From: Neoaliturus tenellus
Lineage: Eukaryota > Arthropoda > Insecta > Hemiptera > Cicadellidae
NCBI GenBank assembly: GCA_030545055.2
Contig: CM061534.1
Coordinates: forward strand, 28,098,058 to 28,162,057
Direction: 5' to 3'
DNA: 64,000 bases
Positions 51,127-64,000 of the stretch are shown one piece after another. The notes below the pieces were generated by a model that saw only the letters and a list, made by a program, of their open reading frames with translations, made no database searches and was not told where the DNA came from. A program made the translations under genes and the position numbers. Every line of letters starts with the position of its first letter. The first letter of the stretch is position 1.

Positions 51127-53193
51127 TACCATGCCATATTCCTAATGAAAATGTTATATACCTATAAGCTTCTGCCTACAATTACTTACTTAGGACTTAT
51201 ATTTTAATATCCAATCACTTGATAACAAAAGTAAACAACAATAATTTAAACTCGTGACCTCAATGTTTATATGTGTGTGTGTGTGTCTCAGTTCCAATTT
51301 TTTTTAGTTGTTCCCATTTAAAACCCTTGATAATTATAATTTTTCTAATAGATTTTTGTTACTAAAATCAAAACTTGTAATGTGACTACTCCTAATTTGT
51401 ATTTGCCGTGAGATTTTTTATTAAATAAAACAAAAAGTGTTTGTTCTAAAATGTTTTGTTGAAAATAAACGAAATATTATCATATTAAATATGAATAGTT
51501 TAGATATATTTGCAGGTTGGTAAGAGATCCCCAAACAATTTTTACGAATTAGTTTGAATTAATTTTCTTACAATTAATTGTAAGAGGTTTATTACAGGGT
51601 GTCGCTAAAATCCGTGACTGAATTTACATGTTCGGTTTCGCCTTAACAAAATAAATCGAAACTATTCAATACAGTGGGTATGTATTTTGTTATAAAGTAA
51701 TTTAGTAAAATACAAAGAAAAACAAAAACTGTTTAACTTTTTATTATAAAGCGAAGGCAAAACAATAAAAGGTGTTATTTGGTATGGTGATTAAACTGAC
51801 ATAATCAATAACTTTTTGTCATATTCGGAAACCTATGATAAATTCAGTTGAAATTGTTCGTTCCAATAGGGGCCCTCCCGAACCACTCTTCCAAGATACT
51901 ATCTGTGTAAAAAAATGGTAAAATTAATTGACTCCACTGATCTACTCTGCAGACGGAAATATGAACAATAAACATATGCAAATAAATAGGTTCTCCTAAA
52001 AAATACCTAAAAAAATCTAAGATAATTCTGTTTCCGTTGTTAATTTTGAATCATTTATTTAACTAGGCACTGGTCTGAGACTTCTTTCACTTTTTTTGCA
52101 TTTTCCACTTTTCCACTTTGCACAATATTAGTTTTTTCAACCAAGTCCCTTAATTAAACCTACCAACCTTGAAATAAACTTAAACTAGACGAATTAATCC
52201 TTTAACTGATACAGTACTAATTACGGGGCGAGTCAAAAGATTATGTTTTTATTTTTTTTAAATAATTAACACATTTTCATTACATACATGTTAAATAGAA
52301 ACACGTATATCCATTACTTTCACTGTCAACAATCTCTAAATCAAATGAAACTATTGGTTGAGTGTTCATAAATTGCCTTAAACTCGTCCAATTTAAAAAT
52401 TTTTATCTAAAATTATAAAAAGTTATTCCCTTATCTTAGACAAAAAAAATCATATGCCACATTTAGAGCTATATGAAAAATAAATTTATAAACATTGCTT
52501 CAAAAAGATAATACAATGAGAAATACATGAGGAGGAAATTATTTTGAGTGCCGTACAAGTTGAGTTAGAAGGTAAGTATTCTGATGCTTGTTGGGTCATC
52601 TGATACAGTTAATTTAAGTCGTAAACCATGAAAATCGGCTAATAGAACCACCAAACGGAATAGGACACGATTTTATAAATGTGTTTAGTACATATAAGAC
52701 AAAAGATGTTTAATATATATAAAATATTTACTTACAAAAAAGTGATGTGTCAGTGTACAGTTATTAAAATACTTTAACAAACATCTCAATCCAGCTGAAC
52801 CGACTGGCTTATATCCAAGCTTCCTCTCAACACCCAAACAATGCCTCCTCCCCCAATAGAGTGAATTTATAGTTTGGCAATGTACTACTTGGCAGAGGGC
52901 TTGTATTATATACTTAGAATTTTTACAAAATAGTTTCTTTAATGTTTATATACAAATTAAAATATACTACAATGGTGTTATATGGTTAGTATTAAAAAAA
53001 TTACAATAACAGAAGTTTTATTTTAAATTATACAAGCACCATGTTATTTAGGCAATTTTAAAAGCAGGTGAAAAGCGTATCCTGTTCCTTATTTATTCTT
53101 ATAAAATGTTGTTATTCCAGCATTACTTAAATTTAAAACCAAACTAAACATTTTATATTTGAGTTAAACATCTCAAGTGACTTTGCAGTATGG
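51127..53193. other. Non-coding stretch
   Basis: AT-rich. A short TG microsatellite near 51272 and a lone ACAGGGTGTCGC near 51594. No genes seen. Confidence 0.5.
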
Positions 53194-55385
53194 ATTCACG
53201 TGACGAGATGGTGAGCATGTCAGTCACAAGTCGGTGACAGTTGACAGTTCCTGATGATGTATGGGCTTGACGATCCGTCACGTAGCAAACACAACTCTCA
53301 TGACTCGCATTCGTCTTGTATTCTTGGATTTAGATATGGCAAATCTTAATGCTCCTCAACATTCACGTGACGAGATGGTGAGCACGTCAGTCACAAGACG
53401 GTGACAGTTGACAGTTCCTGATGATGTATGGGCTTGACGATCCGTCACGTAGCAAACACAACTCTCATGACTCGCATTCGTCTTGTATTCTTGGCATTTA
53501 GATATGGCAAATCTTAATGCTCCTCAACATTCACGTGACGAGATGGTGAGCACGTCAGTCACAAGACGGTGACAGTTGACAGTTCCTAATGATGTATGGG
53601 CTTGACGATCCGTCACGTAGCAAACACAACTCTCATGACATGCATTCGTCTTGTATTCTTGGGATTTAGATATGGCAAATCTTAATGCTCCTCAACATTC
53701 ACGTGACGAGATGGTGAGCACGTCAGTCACAAGACGGTGACAGTTGACAGTTCCTAATGATGTATGGGCTTGACGATCCGTCACGTAGCAAACACAACTC
53801 TCATGACACGCATTCGTCTTGTATTCTTGGGATTTAGATATGGCAAATCTTTTTGCTCCTCAACATTCACGTGACGAGATGGTGAGCACGTCAGTCACAA
53901 GACGGTGACAGTTGACAGTTCCTAATGATGTATGGGCTTGACGATCCGTCACGTAGCAAACACAACTCTCATGACACGCATTCGTCTTGTATTCTTGGGA
54001 TTTAGATATGGCAAATCTTAATGCTCCTCAACATTCACGTGACGAGATGGTGAGCACGTCAGTCACAAGACGGTGACAGTTGACAGTTCCTAATGATGTA
54101 TGGGCTTGACGATCCGTCACGTAGCAAACACAACTCTCATGACACGCATTCGTCTTGTATTCTTGGGATTTAGATAAGGCAAATCTTAATGCTCCTCAAC
54201 ATTCACGTGACGAGATGGTGAGCACGTCAGTCACAAGTCGGTGACAGTTGACAGTTCCTGATGATGTATGGGCTTGACAATCTGTCACGTAGCAAACACA
54301 ACTCTCATGACACGCATTCGTCTTGTATTCTTGGGATTTAGATATGGCAAATATTAATGCTCCTCAACATTCACGTGAAGAGATGGTGAGCACGTCAGTC
54401 ACAAGTCGGTGACAGTTGACAGTTCCTGATGATGTATGGGCTTGACGATCCGTCACGTAGCAAACACAACTCTCATGAAACGCATTCGTCTTGTATTCTT
54501 GGGATTTAGATATGGCAAATCTTAATGCTTCTCAACATTCACGTGACGAGATGGTGAGCACGTCAGTCACAAGACGGTGACAGTTGACAGTTAATGATGA
54601 TGTATGGGCTTGACGATCCGTCACGTAGCAAACACAACTCTCATGACACGCATTCGTCTTGTATTCTTGGGATTTAGATATGGCAAATCTTAATGCTCCT
54701 CAACATTCACGTTACGAGATGGTGAGCACGTCAATCACAAGTCGGTGACAGTTGACAGTTCCTGATGATGTATGGGCTTGACGATCCGTCACGTAGCAAA
54801 CACAACTCTCATGACACGCATTCGTCTTGTATTCTTGGGATTTAGATATGGCAAATCTTAATGCTCCTCAACATTCACGTTACGAGATGGTGAGCACGTC
54901 AATCACAAGTCGGTGACAGTTGACAGTTCCTGATGATGTATGGGCTTGACGATCCGTCACGTAGCAAACACAACTCTCATGACTCGCATTCGTCTTGTAT
55001 TCTTGGAATTTAGATATGGCAAATCTTAATGCTCCTCAACATTCACGTGACGAGATAGTGAGCATGTCAGTCACAAGACGGTGACAGTTGACAGTTCCTG
55101 ATGATGTATGGGCTTGACGATCCGTCACGTAGCAAACACAAGTCTCATGACTCGCATTCGTCTTGTATTCTTGGAATTTAGATATGGCAAATCTTAATGC
55201 TCCTCAACATTCACTTGACGAGATGGTGAGCATGTCAGTCACAAGACGGTGACAGTTGACAGTTCCTGATGATGTATGGGCTTGACGATCCGTCACGTAG
55301 CAAACACAACTCTCATGACTCGCATTCGTCTTGTATTCTTGGAATTTAGGTATGGCAAATCTTTATGGTCCTGAACATTTACGAC
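53194..55385. repeat. Satellite, 13 copies of a 168-bp unit
   Basis: The unit begins ATTCACGTGACGAGATGG and ends TTAATGCTCCTCAAC; starts are 53194, 53361, 53529 and so on at 167-168 bp. Copies differ by only a few bases. Most units hold the E-box CACGTG and a nearby CGTCACGTAG. Flanks show degraded half units. Confidence 0.97.
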
Positions 55386-57982
55386 TGTAACGTAATCCTA
55401 TACTGTAATACGAGGAGTGTCTGTGGCGACATATTTTCCATCGTTCTTGAAATCTAGCAGGGTTGATTTTACGACGAGAGTGTTTTAGTCTGAAAATATT
55501 ATTAGAACCCGAGAAAAAAATTATTTGTTTCTAAATCCAAGTATAAAAATTAAGTTTTTTAGAATTGGTTTTATGGATTTATATTACTGCAACGGAATAA
55601 CAGCGGAAGGTAAACAGAAATAAAAGAATGCTGCATTTAAACATTGGTTTGGTTTTTACATAAAGAACTGCCATATTTTACATTACATTAACTACATTAA
55701 CTGCATAATTTTACAAAAAGAACTGCCAACTGTGAAAACGTCTAGTTGGCGTAAACGTCAAAACCCTATTACAATGATATTATAACAAAAGTGAATTAAA
55801 ACTAACGAGCAAGTCTCGGTTAACCTGGTACTGCCTTTTAACTTACGGCTATGGTGATATAAATTTTCATTTTAACCTACCTGTTTTTTATATCCGAAAT
55901 AAATAAAACACTAAGACACAATTAGTATGATTATCAATAGTGTCGAAAGTTTAGTAGTTCGTAATGACTTTCAGATGAAGTACAGTTTTATGACTTAGAC
56001 GCAATCCGAGGTTACGAGGTAATCATGTTTTAAAAATCTCATATATTAATCTTAGTGCTCAATCAGGTCCATGTTATGAACTATGTTTTTCTTCGTATTT
56101 ATAAATCTTATGCTCTAACATTGGTTTACGGGTGGAACTTTTTTGTCGTAATATTGTAGATCTTTTATTTTTATATGAGCGATCGATGAGGAATCAATTA
56201 ATTGGAACTGTTTCCATTACTGGAAAATTCGTTTGCGTCATACAGCACATTAAAGTGCATATTCTATACATGGATATTATTTTAAGAGCTAAATTTAACA
56301 AGATTAATCTGATAACTAAAGAAATCAATCCATATGTTACATTTTCACCAAATGTTCATACATTTTAAACCAGGGTGCAGCACACTTCGACCTGACAATT
56401 GAGTAAATCAAACGAGTTCGTTGTTTGGTAGAGTGAGTGGAGAGAACGAAGTTTTATCATTAAAAGGGACAGCTGATAGCGTCAAATTTAGCTGATTCTT
56501 TTCTTCCAGCGGTGAAAAAAAGTACTTGAGCCACCAAATAATGTTTCAAATCTGTCGTTTTTCAGCAGAACGGAGAAAACAAAAGGTTGTTTTTAAGGTG
56601 TCACTATGGCGACTATTTTCATGTTTTCTATGACATAAATCGTATATTCTTATGTAAATAATTTTATAATAATTTAAAAAATATATAATAAAGTCTGAGG
56701 TAAATAATAATATATTTGAAATATAACATAATAATAATAGTAAATAATAATATAATTATTAAATTAAATATTAATATGATAAATAAAAGTAAATATTTTT
56801 GCATTCAGTAAACAATTTTACAGAGTCATTTAAGGTAAGGTAAACTTAGAGGGTAGAAGATGTTGCCAAAGGAACTCAGAAGGTCATCTCAAACCCTTTG
56901 AGGAAAGTTTTGCAGTAGTAGGGTCGGTTGCATTTATCTGTTGGTGATTTAGTATTCAGTTTGGGATCTTATACCGTAAGTCTGGACAATGGTAGAATTC
57001 TAAAGTGATAAAGAAAATTGTAATCAGTTTTAGTGATCAAGGTTATTTTTTTAAAATGAGTTAAAAAGAGGGCTTTTAAAATTGGTTTCATGGACTGTGC
57101 AATATGTTAAAGTAGTTTTACAATTTATAAAAATGGTTAACTTATTTAACATTAACAATATTGTATTAATATATAGATTTATTTGTAAGAATTCTGTTCT
57201 GTTTTTGTTAATGTATTATACTAATAAGATTCAACCACGCCTAAAATTATTTTGGATACTAAAAAAAAGTTATAGCAGTACGAGGACAATGAGCCCTTAT
57301 CAGCATGACGTTAATGAACCTAAAACAAAGAGGTTGAAAAAAATGTGTGTGCGTGGCTGTTTACTAGTGTCGCAGTGCGTAATGGTTACGCTGAAGTGTC
57401 ACACGTTTTGTGCTTGGTATTTTAATATCAATGTGTTTAAGTATTATGTAACATTCGACAAACTACAATGGTTTTATCTAAATCATTTAATATTATTTTC
57501 TTAATATTGTTTGTTATTTTAGTATTTGTTTCTTATTTAATATTATTTGTTGTTATTATATGAAAAAAACCATTTTTAGACATCAGAAGTTTAGTAATTT
57601 ATTTTTACTAACCGTCCATGTTCCATGTTCACTCATGATTGAATAATACGGCAGGTCAAAATACTAATTACCAAACAGAGTGTTGTTTTATGACAGATGT
57701 TTTAAAATATTTAATATTAATAACATAAAAGACAGTAGCGTTTTTAAGTTATTTCCTGGACCTTTATCATTTGCCAATGGACGACGAATTAATGATGGCA
57801 TCTAATAACTGGTCCAGGTTAGGTAGTAACAAAACAGGGGTTTGGACAGTTCCAAGTAAAAATGGAAAAAAATAGTGCAGAAAAATTAACGACATATACA
57901 ATTAATACATAAACAAAAATAGTTTTTTAGGTTTAAATCCTGTAAAATTAATTTTTACGACTATTTAGTTGCGAAATGTATA
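55386..57982. other. Non-coding stretch
   Basis: AT-rich; ORFs of 78 and 140 codons (56132, 57082) have no family features and start at non-standard or unsupported positions. Nothing else recognised. Confidence 0.5.
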
Positions 57983-58900
57983 CAGGGTGAACAACTTAAC
58001 CGTGCCACCATTTTCATGTCCTAAACTATGAGATTTAGAGAAAACTTTAAATGGGGAACATCACCTATTTTTTTAGGGCAATAAAAAATATGAATTTCAT
58101 TTTCTTCTAAATGGCCGCCATTTTCCAATATGGCGGCCAACTTAAAAATTTCTTATGGGACACCCTATATTTTATGGTGTTTTTGAAATGTACATGTAAT
58201 TTGAAAACATTTTTATTCTTTAACGTTTTTCTCTAAACCTAACGGTTATGGAGCTACAGGTAGTTAAAGTTCATTTTTAGTTCCATAAGAATAACATGGG
58301 CCAAACTTTAACTGTCCATAACTCCGAAACCATTCAGTAAAATAAAAAATGCCCAAGAATAAAAATGCCTTAAAATTATGTTTGAAGAACATTTCACACA
58401 TAAAAATTATCATTTACGCATAAATTAACTTATTTCCAATATGGCGGCCAAAAAATAAAAGTTAATAAAAATTAATGTTATAATGAAAAAATAGCATTAA
58501 AACATAATTTTAAAACATTTTTATTCTTGGGCATTTTTTATTTTACTGAATGGTTTCGGAGTTATGGACAGTTAAAGTTTGGCCCATGTTATTCTTATGG
58601 AACTAAAAATGAACTTTAATTACCTGCAGCTCTCTAACCGTTAGGTTTAGAGAAAAATGTTAAAGAATAAATATGTTTTCAAATTACATGTACATTTCAA
58701 AAACACCATAAAATATAGGGTGTTCCATAAGAAATTTTAAAGTTGGCCGCCATATTGGAAAATGGCGGCCATTTAGAAGAAAATGAAATTCATATTTTTT
58801 ATTGCCTTAAAAAAATAGTTGATGTTCCCCATTTAAAGTTTTCTCTAAATCTCATAGTTTAGGATATGCCAATGGTGGCACAGTTAAGTTGTTCACCCTG
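57983..58900. mobile_element. Foldback element, mariner-like ends (about 920 bp)
   Basis: Nearly the whole element is one inverted repeat with arms of about 400 bp around a spacer at about 58385-58495. Ends are CAGGGTGAACAACTTAAC and its inverse, flanked by TATA on both sides. Each arm contains AAAATGGCGGCC and CCAATATGGCGGCC motifs. No ORF. Confidence 0.88.
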
Positions 58901-59266
58901 TATAATATTTACTGTTTTACTGAAAAAGTTTTAGGAAATTCGATAAACAACACTTATTAAAGTTTATCAATTCACACAAATTTACAATGAAAGCTACCAT
59001 ACTACCATAGCTTTCAGATGAAAGCTACAAGGGGACTACCCGTAATTTCTGTTGAGTGCTTTTGTGTTGGTCATATGCAAAGCAATGACAGGTAACTTCT
59101 CGGATTGAACTTTATGTTCGATATCCATTTTCGTGTCTAAATATTTTGAAACCCATATAATACCCTAATCTAATAAAATTAACGTTAAAAATAAATCCGT
59201 AATGAAAAGAATTAGGATGAAAACAGTTTCGTATTTTCATAAAAGTTCTCGTTAGTGAGCTCGTGA
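58901..59266. other. Non-coding stretch
   Basis: A short repeated GAAAGCTAC pair near 58988; otherwise nothing recognised. Confidence 0.5.
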
Positions 59267-59717
59267 TCTAAATATATAATAAATTAAGTATTATCTAAAT
59301 CATTAAAATTAGAAATAATTTAGCAAATTTCCTTTAGGGCTCCAAAAAAAAATATCAAAATTACCTTAGATCCTAAGGAAGGGATAAAAATTAATCGTGA
59401 GTGTTCCGTTTTGTTATTAGGTGCTCACTAAGAAACGGTTTTGAAAATACAGTTTTTTATGTTTTTTGGGGATCCACCCCACATGATTTAAAAATGGCTC
59501 TAGGACCTACGTGGTTGAAATTTGACATGGTCGTTCCTCTTTGCTCATTGATTCTCATTAAGAAAAGGTCTTGCAAAATTCCTTCAGAGCTCAACTCACC
59601 CTACTTTATTGCTTCAATGTTATTCTTAAAGAAGAAATTTTTGTCGCTCTTTCTAAATATTTTATCAACTGAAAAATAAATTCAATCACGGGCGAAGCCG
59701 TGACGAGAAACAACTAG
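59267..59717 (+). mobile_element. Short Helitron-like element
   Basis: The 3' end is clear: hairpin CACGG-gcgaag-CCGTG (59687-59702), 11 bases, CTAG (59714-59717), then T. The proposed 5' end is A|TCTAAATATATAATAAATT at 59267; this is less certain. Confidence 0.5.
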
Positions 59718-62700
59718 TATCGTATAAAAGAGAATCAATGTCAAATTTGTTTAGAGTTATCTACATTGCCATTATCAATTTAACATACCATATATATAAT
59801 AATATCGTGCCCATCCACTGTTTTTTTTATGTTGTAAATTTATTTCTTAGTTGCCCTTTTCTTGGAGTATGAGCTTGATATAGAGCGAGAGTCATGCCAT
59901 GGTCTCAATTACGAGTATTTAGATGTTGTTTTTGCATTTATTAGTTTGGTTTAAAGAAATTACGAATTAAATCGCTAATACTGTTTTCGTCGAAAAGAAC
60001 AACGCATAACATAATTTTTAAGTACAAATAGTTATTATAATTTAATTATTGAATGGCAAAGATATCACATATAAAATCCTATAATAAGTCATTGGATTAA
60101 GATAATGAAAAATGTGTGTCAATACTTACCGCTACCAAGTAATATTGGTTTGTAAAGTTTGTGACGCTTCACCACTAGAGACTCCAAAGTGCCAAGTTGA
60201 GCTGAGAATCTCAAATATTAAACACCTTTGACCTGGACCACCATTGTCGGCACAGCACTGTAATGTGCTCAGGGAGGACCTGCATTCAGAGTATTTTAAA
60301 ATATATTTTTTGCTATGTGTTATAATAAACTCAGTAGGAAACTTAAAGGAGTGCATTTCATAAATACTTTATAGCGCGAGTAGTAAAATGACAAAATAGT
60401 AAACATTTACCGGTAATGTATGATTTTATAAGTAAAAATATATTAAATGTTTTATTTTGGATATAGCTTGACGATATTTTGTAGAGATATGGAATATTCT
60501 GTAAGTAATATTTAAGCTCATAAAAATAACAACATGATTTTCAAGTAACTTGACCATCATTATTTTTTTCTCTCCTCTGTGACTAATGGTTAAGAGAGGA
60601 GATTTCCGAGATTTCCTATTTATTCCGATGATTGTGTGAGCTGTGACATTAAATGAAGCATAATTTCCCACTGCACTCGTTCCCTTGAGCGTGTCGTTCA
60701 AGTCAACGTTTAATTTGACATTTTCGAAACAAAATATGATCAAAAAAACTTTTATAAACATTGAATATGTTGTTTAAAACAATTCTGATAGGTTTGACAT
60801 TCATTAAGGAGGGTAAAAGATATTTATAAATCAGTAAAATAAATACGGACTAGCTGAGTAGCTTAACAGTAATAACTGAATTAAAGCATTATGATATACG
60901 AGACAAAAATATATTAAGAGTTCTAGAATTTTACAACTAAATTAAGAATTTTTATTCTCATACACATAAATAAACACAAAACTTTATTAATATGTCTAAA
61001 CAAAAATCTATCTAAAACATCTGGGCTAAAGAGTCGGGTTTCTTCTATTATGTATGGAACAAGTTTCATAATTAATGGAAAGATTTTTAGTGATGCAATT
61101 TCCATTTACAAATTATTCCTAGATATCATAAATGATCCTCCCTGATTTACCTTAGCCTTTTCTCTCTCCCCTCTACCTTCCCGTACAACCAATCATGATT
61201 ACTATGTTTTCTCAACATATCACATTACTATGATAACTAACAAATATAGAAACAACTTTACATCTACACAACAGAAACATATTTTTATTTATTTGGGAGA
61301 ATGAGATTAAAACAGTATAACACGACCGTTTTTTCGTTTCGGTCTAAATAAGAGAGGTCTTGTTTGAGACATATATTGCTCAAAATCCAAACAGGTTTAC
61401 ACCGCTTCATGATACGAATTAAGAAAGTACATTTTAGAACTTCCATGGGAGTCATGACTAACTCGTTATGAATGGATTACATGTAGCTTGTACTTTAACC
61501 ATAAGTTGAATTGTGTTTGAAATGTGACTTTGGCCTGTCAGCAGATGCGACGAGGGTAGAATAGATGTATTATACTGTAGTGACAGAGCGAGAGAATGGG
61601 GTGACGCAATAATATGTGGTAGAGGCTTAACTCTAGTGCTTCTGCCTATTTGCTCCATACTATACGACCAACTGTAATGTACCGCGTGGCAGTATCATAA
61701 CAATTGCTGATAACTAGTATGATATTTATCTTTTAAATTATGATAATCTTTTAATGCCAAGAAGACAATCGAATAGAATTCTTAAATAATATGTATTGAT
61801 GTTTTTATCTACCACCATTGCAATACGTGCCAATAAAGATATTACACGTAAAATCATAAATAAATACATTATCAAACCAAATTCAAACCCGTTGAGGTCT
61901 TCAAAATCAGGTTCTAGTGAGATCATAGTTTAAAAAAAGTAATGTTGTAATAGAAATTACAGACTTCGCAAATCAGCTAATTGTTCCATTACGATTAATA
62001 TTTTACTTTCATTACGTTCCTAACCTTAAAAGAGTGTGATTTTTTCATGATTATATTCAACCTTAATAATACAATTGTTGCATAGACTACTATTAAATAC
62101 TAGGTATTTCTACTATTTCCAAATAATTTTGACTTTATTACTTTTTGTGAGGGAAAATAAAGGGGTTAAGAAGTATACAATTTATAGGTGTACAAAGATA
62201 CAATATGATCATCATAATCATCAATGATCATCAATGTATGTGAATGATTTATGGACACAAGTTGTGTAGATTAAAAAAACCTTTATATTACCCACACTTT
62301 TATTTATAACGTTTTTAAAACTATTAAAGAAACATAAAAAGGAAACACACATGTGTTAGATTATTATTTATCTGAAGTTTTGGAAATTTTATCTAATGAA
62401 ATCCGAAAAAAGCTTATGATCAATTGACCAATACCATCAACCGTTACCATTTTCAGAACTGCATTCATAACCTTAAAGATGAATGCTTGATAAATCTAAT
62501 GCGGTGGTTTCCCAAAAATGTTAATTAATTACTACGATACCTTGGTGAGTAAAGTAAGGATGGAGGGGTTGTGGTGGTAGTAATGAATGCGACGGGGGGG
62601 GGGGGGGGTATGGTTTGTTCGCGTGGTCAGCCTCATCATGATGAACCACTTGTATCATCCTTCATCATCCTTATCATTATACTCATCTCTGCGGTCATCC

Positions 62701-64000
62701 TCCAGGTTACATATCATCAGATATAGAGTTCATCACAATTGATTTATTAGAGTTCAGATTTTTATGTTTCCAAAGTGTAGAGAAATATTTTTAGAGCGAT
62801 AAAAGTGAAAATAGAAATTTCCAATTTAAAAATAAGTGTATTATTATTTTGTTAGTGGAAGGTGCTTTTTATGGCCTACTCATATAAAAACGCATATAAA
62901 CTTGTTAAATTTTTCTGATATTTTATTTAATATTACATATATTTTCAATTCATTGGAATTTTTAACAAGGTTGAGATGGTAATCTTGAAAATATATTATG
63001 AGATTATCTTTTATTCTTAATTCAATTGTTGAAGTCAGAAATTCACAGTTATATAACTCTTGAATAACTGCATCAGAGACACATTAACATGGTAAAATAA
63101 ATTTTACTTGAAAAGAAAATAATAGGGAAATTAATTTTTAAATTTCGAATGAATACCCACAATACTTTAATTACACACATTTCAAATATGCACTCAGTTT
63201 TGAATAACGAGCTTTCAAATGTGATGATTTTATACTTTTTACAATAATTAATAATGAAAACGACACAATCGGACCACAACCGTGAAGTTCAGTCTATGGT
63301 TAATCGGGATAGAAATTGTTAATATATCTTGAACCGGAATCTATTATGAAGACTCTTTTTATGGACTCATATAAAGACTCATATTATTGACACATATTAT
63401 GAAGACTCATATTATGGACTCGTATGAAGACTCAAATAATGGACATATAATATGAAGACCTAAAAGACAGGATATCGAAATTGGGCCAGATTTGATGTCC
63501 TAGATTTGTATGTTAATATATGATTTTAATCGCATGTAATTTGAATCGCATTTTTAAATGGTTGACGTAAGTTTTTTAGATCGACTCGGCAAAAATTATA
63601 ATGAAAAACTTAAATATTTTGCAGAACATTAGTACATCATGTTAGACACCATTGACATCGAAGCTTCCTTTTTTTTACATCACTATCATTCCTTTGTACC
63701 TTTGAATTATGTTACCAAACATACTTTTGTTTGGTTTCATGCAACTGAAAAAAACTTATTATGCATTTGTTTAAAACACTATATAGAAATGTAATAGTGA
63801 TTTGTAAACAATAATGTTTTTGTACAATCCATTTTTTTTGTTATGCTATGAGTTTGAGTAATATATTAAGTTATGATAGCGTAGTAAAATTAGTCGGGCA
63901 AAATGAAATAATTTTTGGAAAGCTAATTTCTTTTGAAATGTGTTCTATGGCATCCCCTGACCTTCCTCCGAAAAGTCCCCTGCAATGCCATGTGGGGATC
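59718..64000. other. Non-coding stretch to the window end
   Basis: No supported genes. Contains a dispersed repeat copy (60136-60200), a G-run (62594-62608) and TCATCATCC-rich DNA (62630-62700). Confidence 0.5.
63342..63470. repeat. Minisatellite of GACTCATAT-type units
   Basis: Six to eight degenerate 18-25-bp units with ATTATGAAGACTCATATTA. Non-coding. Confidence 0.65.

Noticed and set aside
52223..52260. Mariner-like end GGGGCGAGTCAAAAG
   Set aside because: Only one end was found; no inverse partner nearby.
57082..57504. 140-codon ORF in AT-rich DNA
   Set aside because: No ATG-supported start, no domain, composition like the surrounding non-coding DNA.

Overview
This window is animal genomic DNA, probably from an insect. 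It is AT-rich, carries a 100-N assembly gap at 8022-8121, and has no recognisable host gene. Most of its coding content belongs to two Polinton/Maverick (adintovirus-like) elements and one nested Ty3/gypsy retrotransposon. The retrotransposon has a tRNA-Trp primer site and a CHCC Gag motif, features of the metazoan CsRn1 lineage. I cannot name the species.

Region 1 (1 to about 15.2 kb) is the right-hand part of Polinton-1. On the + strand it holds a bHLH-leucine-zipper protein cut by the window edge, three small unknown proteins, an intact protein-primed DNA polymerase B, an intact chromodomain integrase and a frameshifted packaging ATPase. Nearly every gene start is preceded by the same module: a long hairpin, 13-19 bp of spacer, the nuclear-receptor motif TGACCTTGACC (reverse complement contains TCAAGGTCA), and usually a TATA box. 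The same order recurs on the minus strand at 10.7 kb, and a copy at 14.9-15.0 kb leads into a cluster of CRE sites. Between 8.1 and 15.2 kb the DNA is non-coding and made of repeats, hairpins and G-runs. It shares these motifs, so I infer it belongs to the same or a related element.

Region 2 (15.5-38.96 kb) is a nearly complete Polinton-2 bounded by inverted arrays of palindromic repeats. On the + strand are a decayed dUTPase, a decayed Ser/Glu-rich protein and a decayed PolB. On the minus strand are a module of capsid protein, small protein, penton-like protein, adenain-like protease, PLA2 protein, fibre-like protein, DUF8207-like protein, packaging ATPase and integrase, followed by a two-BIR IAP and several unknown genes. 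Both strands show the same expression plan: a TATA box near each end, a short leader exon with a strong splice donor, and 3' splice sites directly before several start codons. This suggests leader splicing of the adenovirus kind. A CsRn1-type retrotransposon (23020-27416; LTRs identical by eye; 4-bp target duplication) sits inside PolB.

Region 3 (38.95-64 kb) is host-like non-coding DNA. It holds a roughly 375-bp satellite fused to the Polinton-2 end, Helitron-type elements (41.7-43.5, 45.1-45.5 and 59.3-59.7 kb), a pogo-like MITE, a 13-copy 168-bp satellite containing CACGTG, and a roughly 920-bp mariner-like foldback element.

The two neighbouring Polintons appear to use different gene-expression strategies: separate hairpin/nuclear-receptor promoters in one and shared spliced leaders in the other. 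This contrast is the most interesting part of the window.
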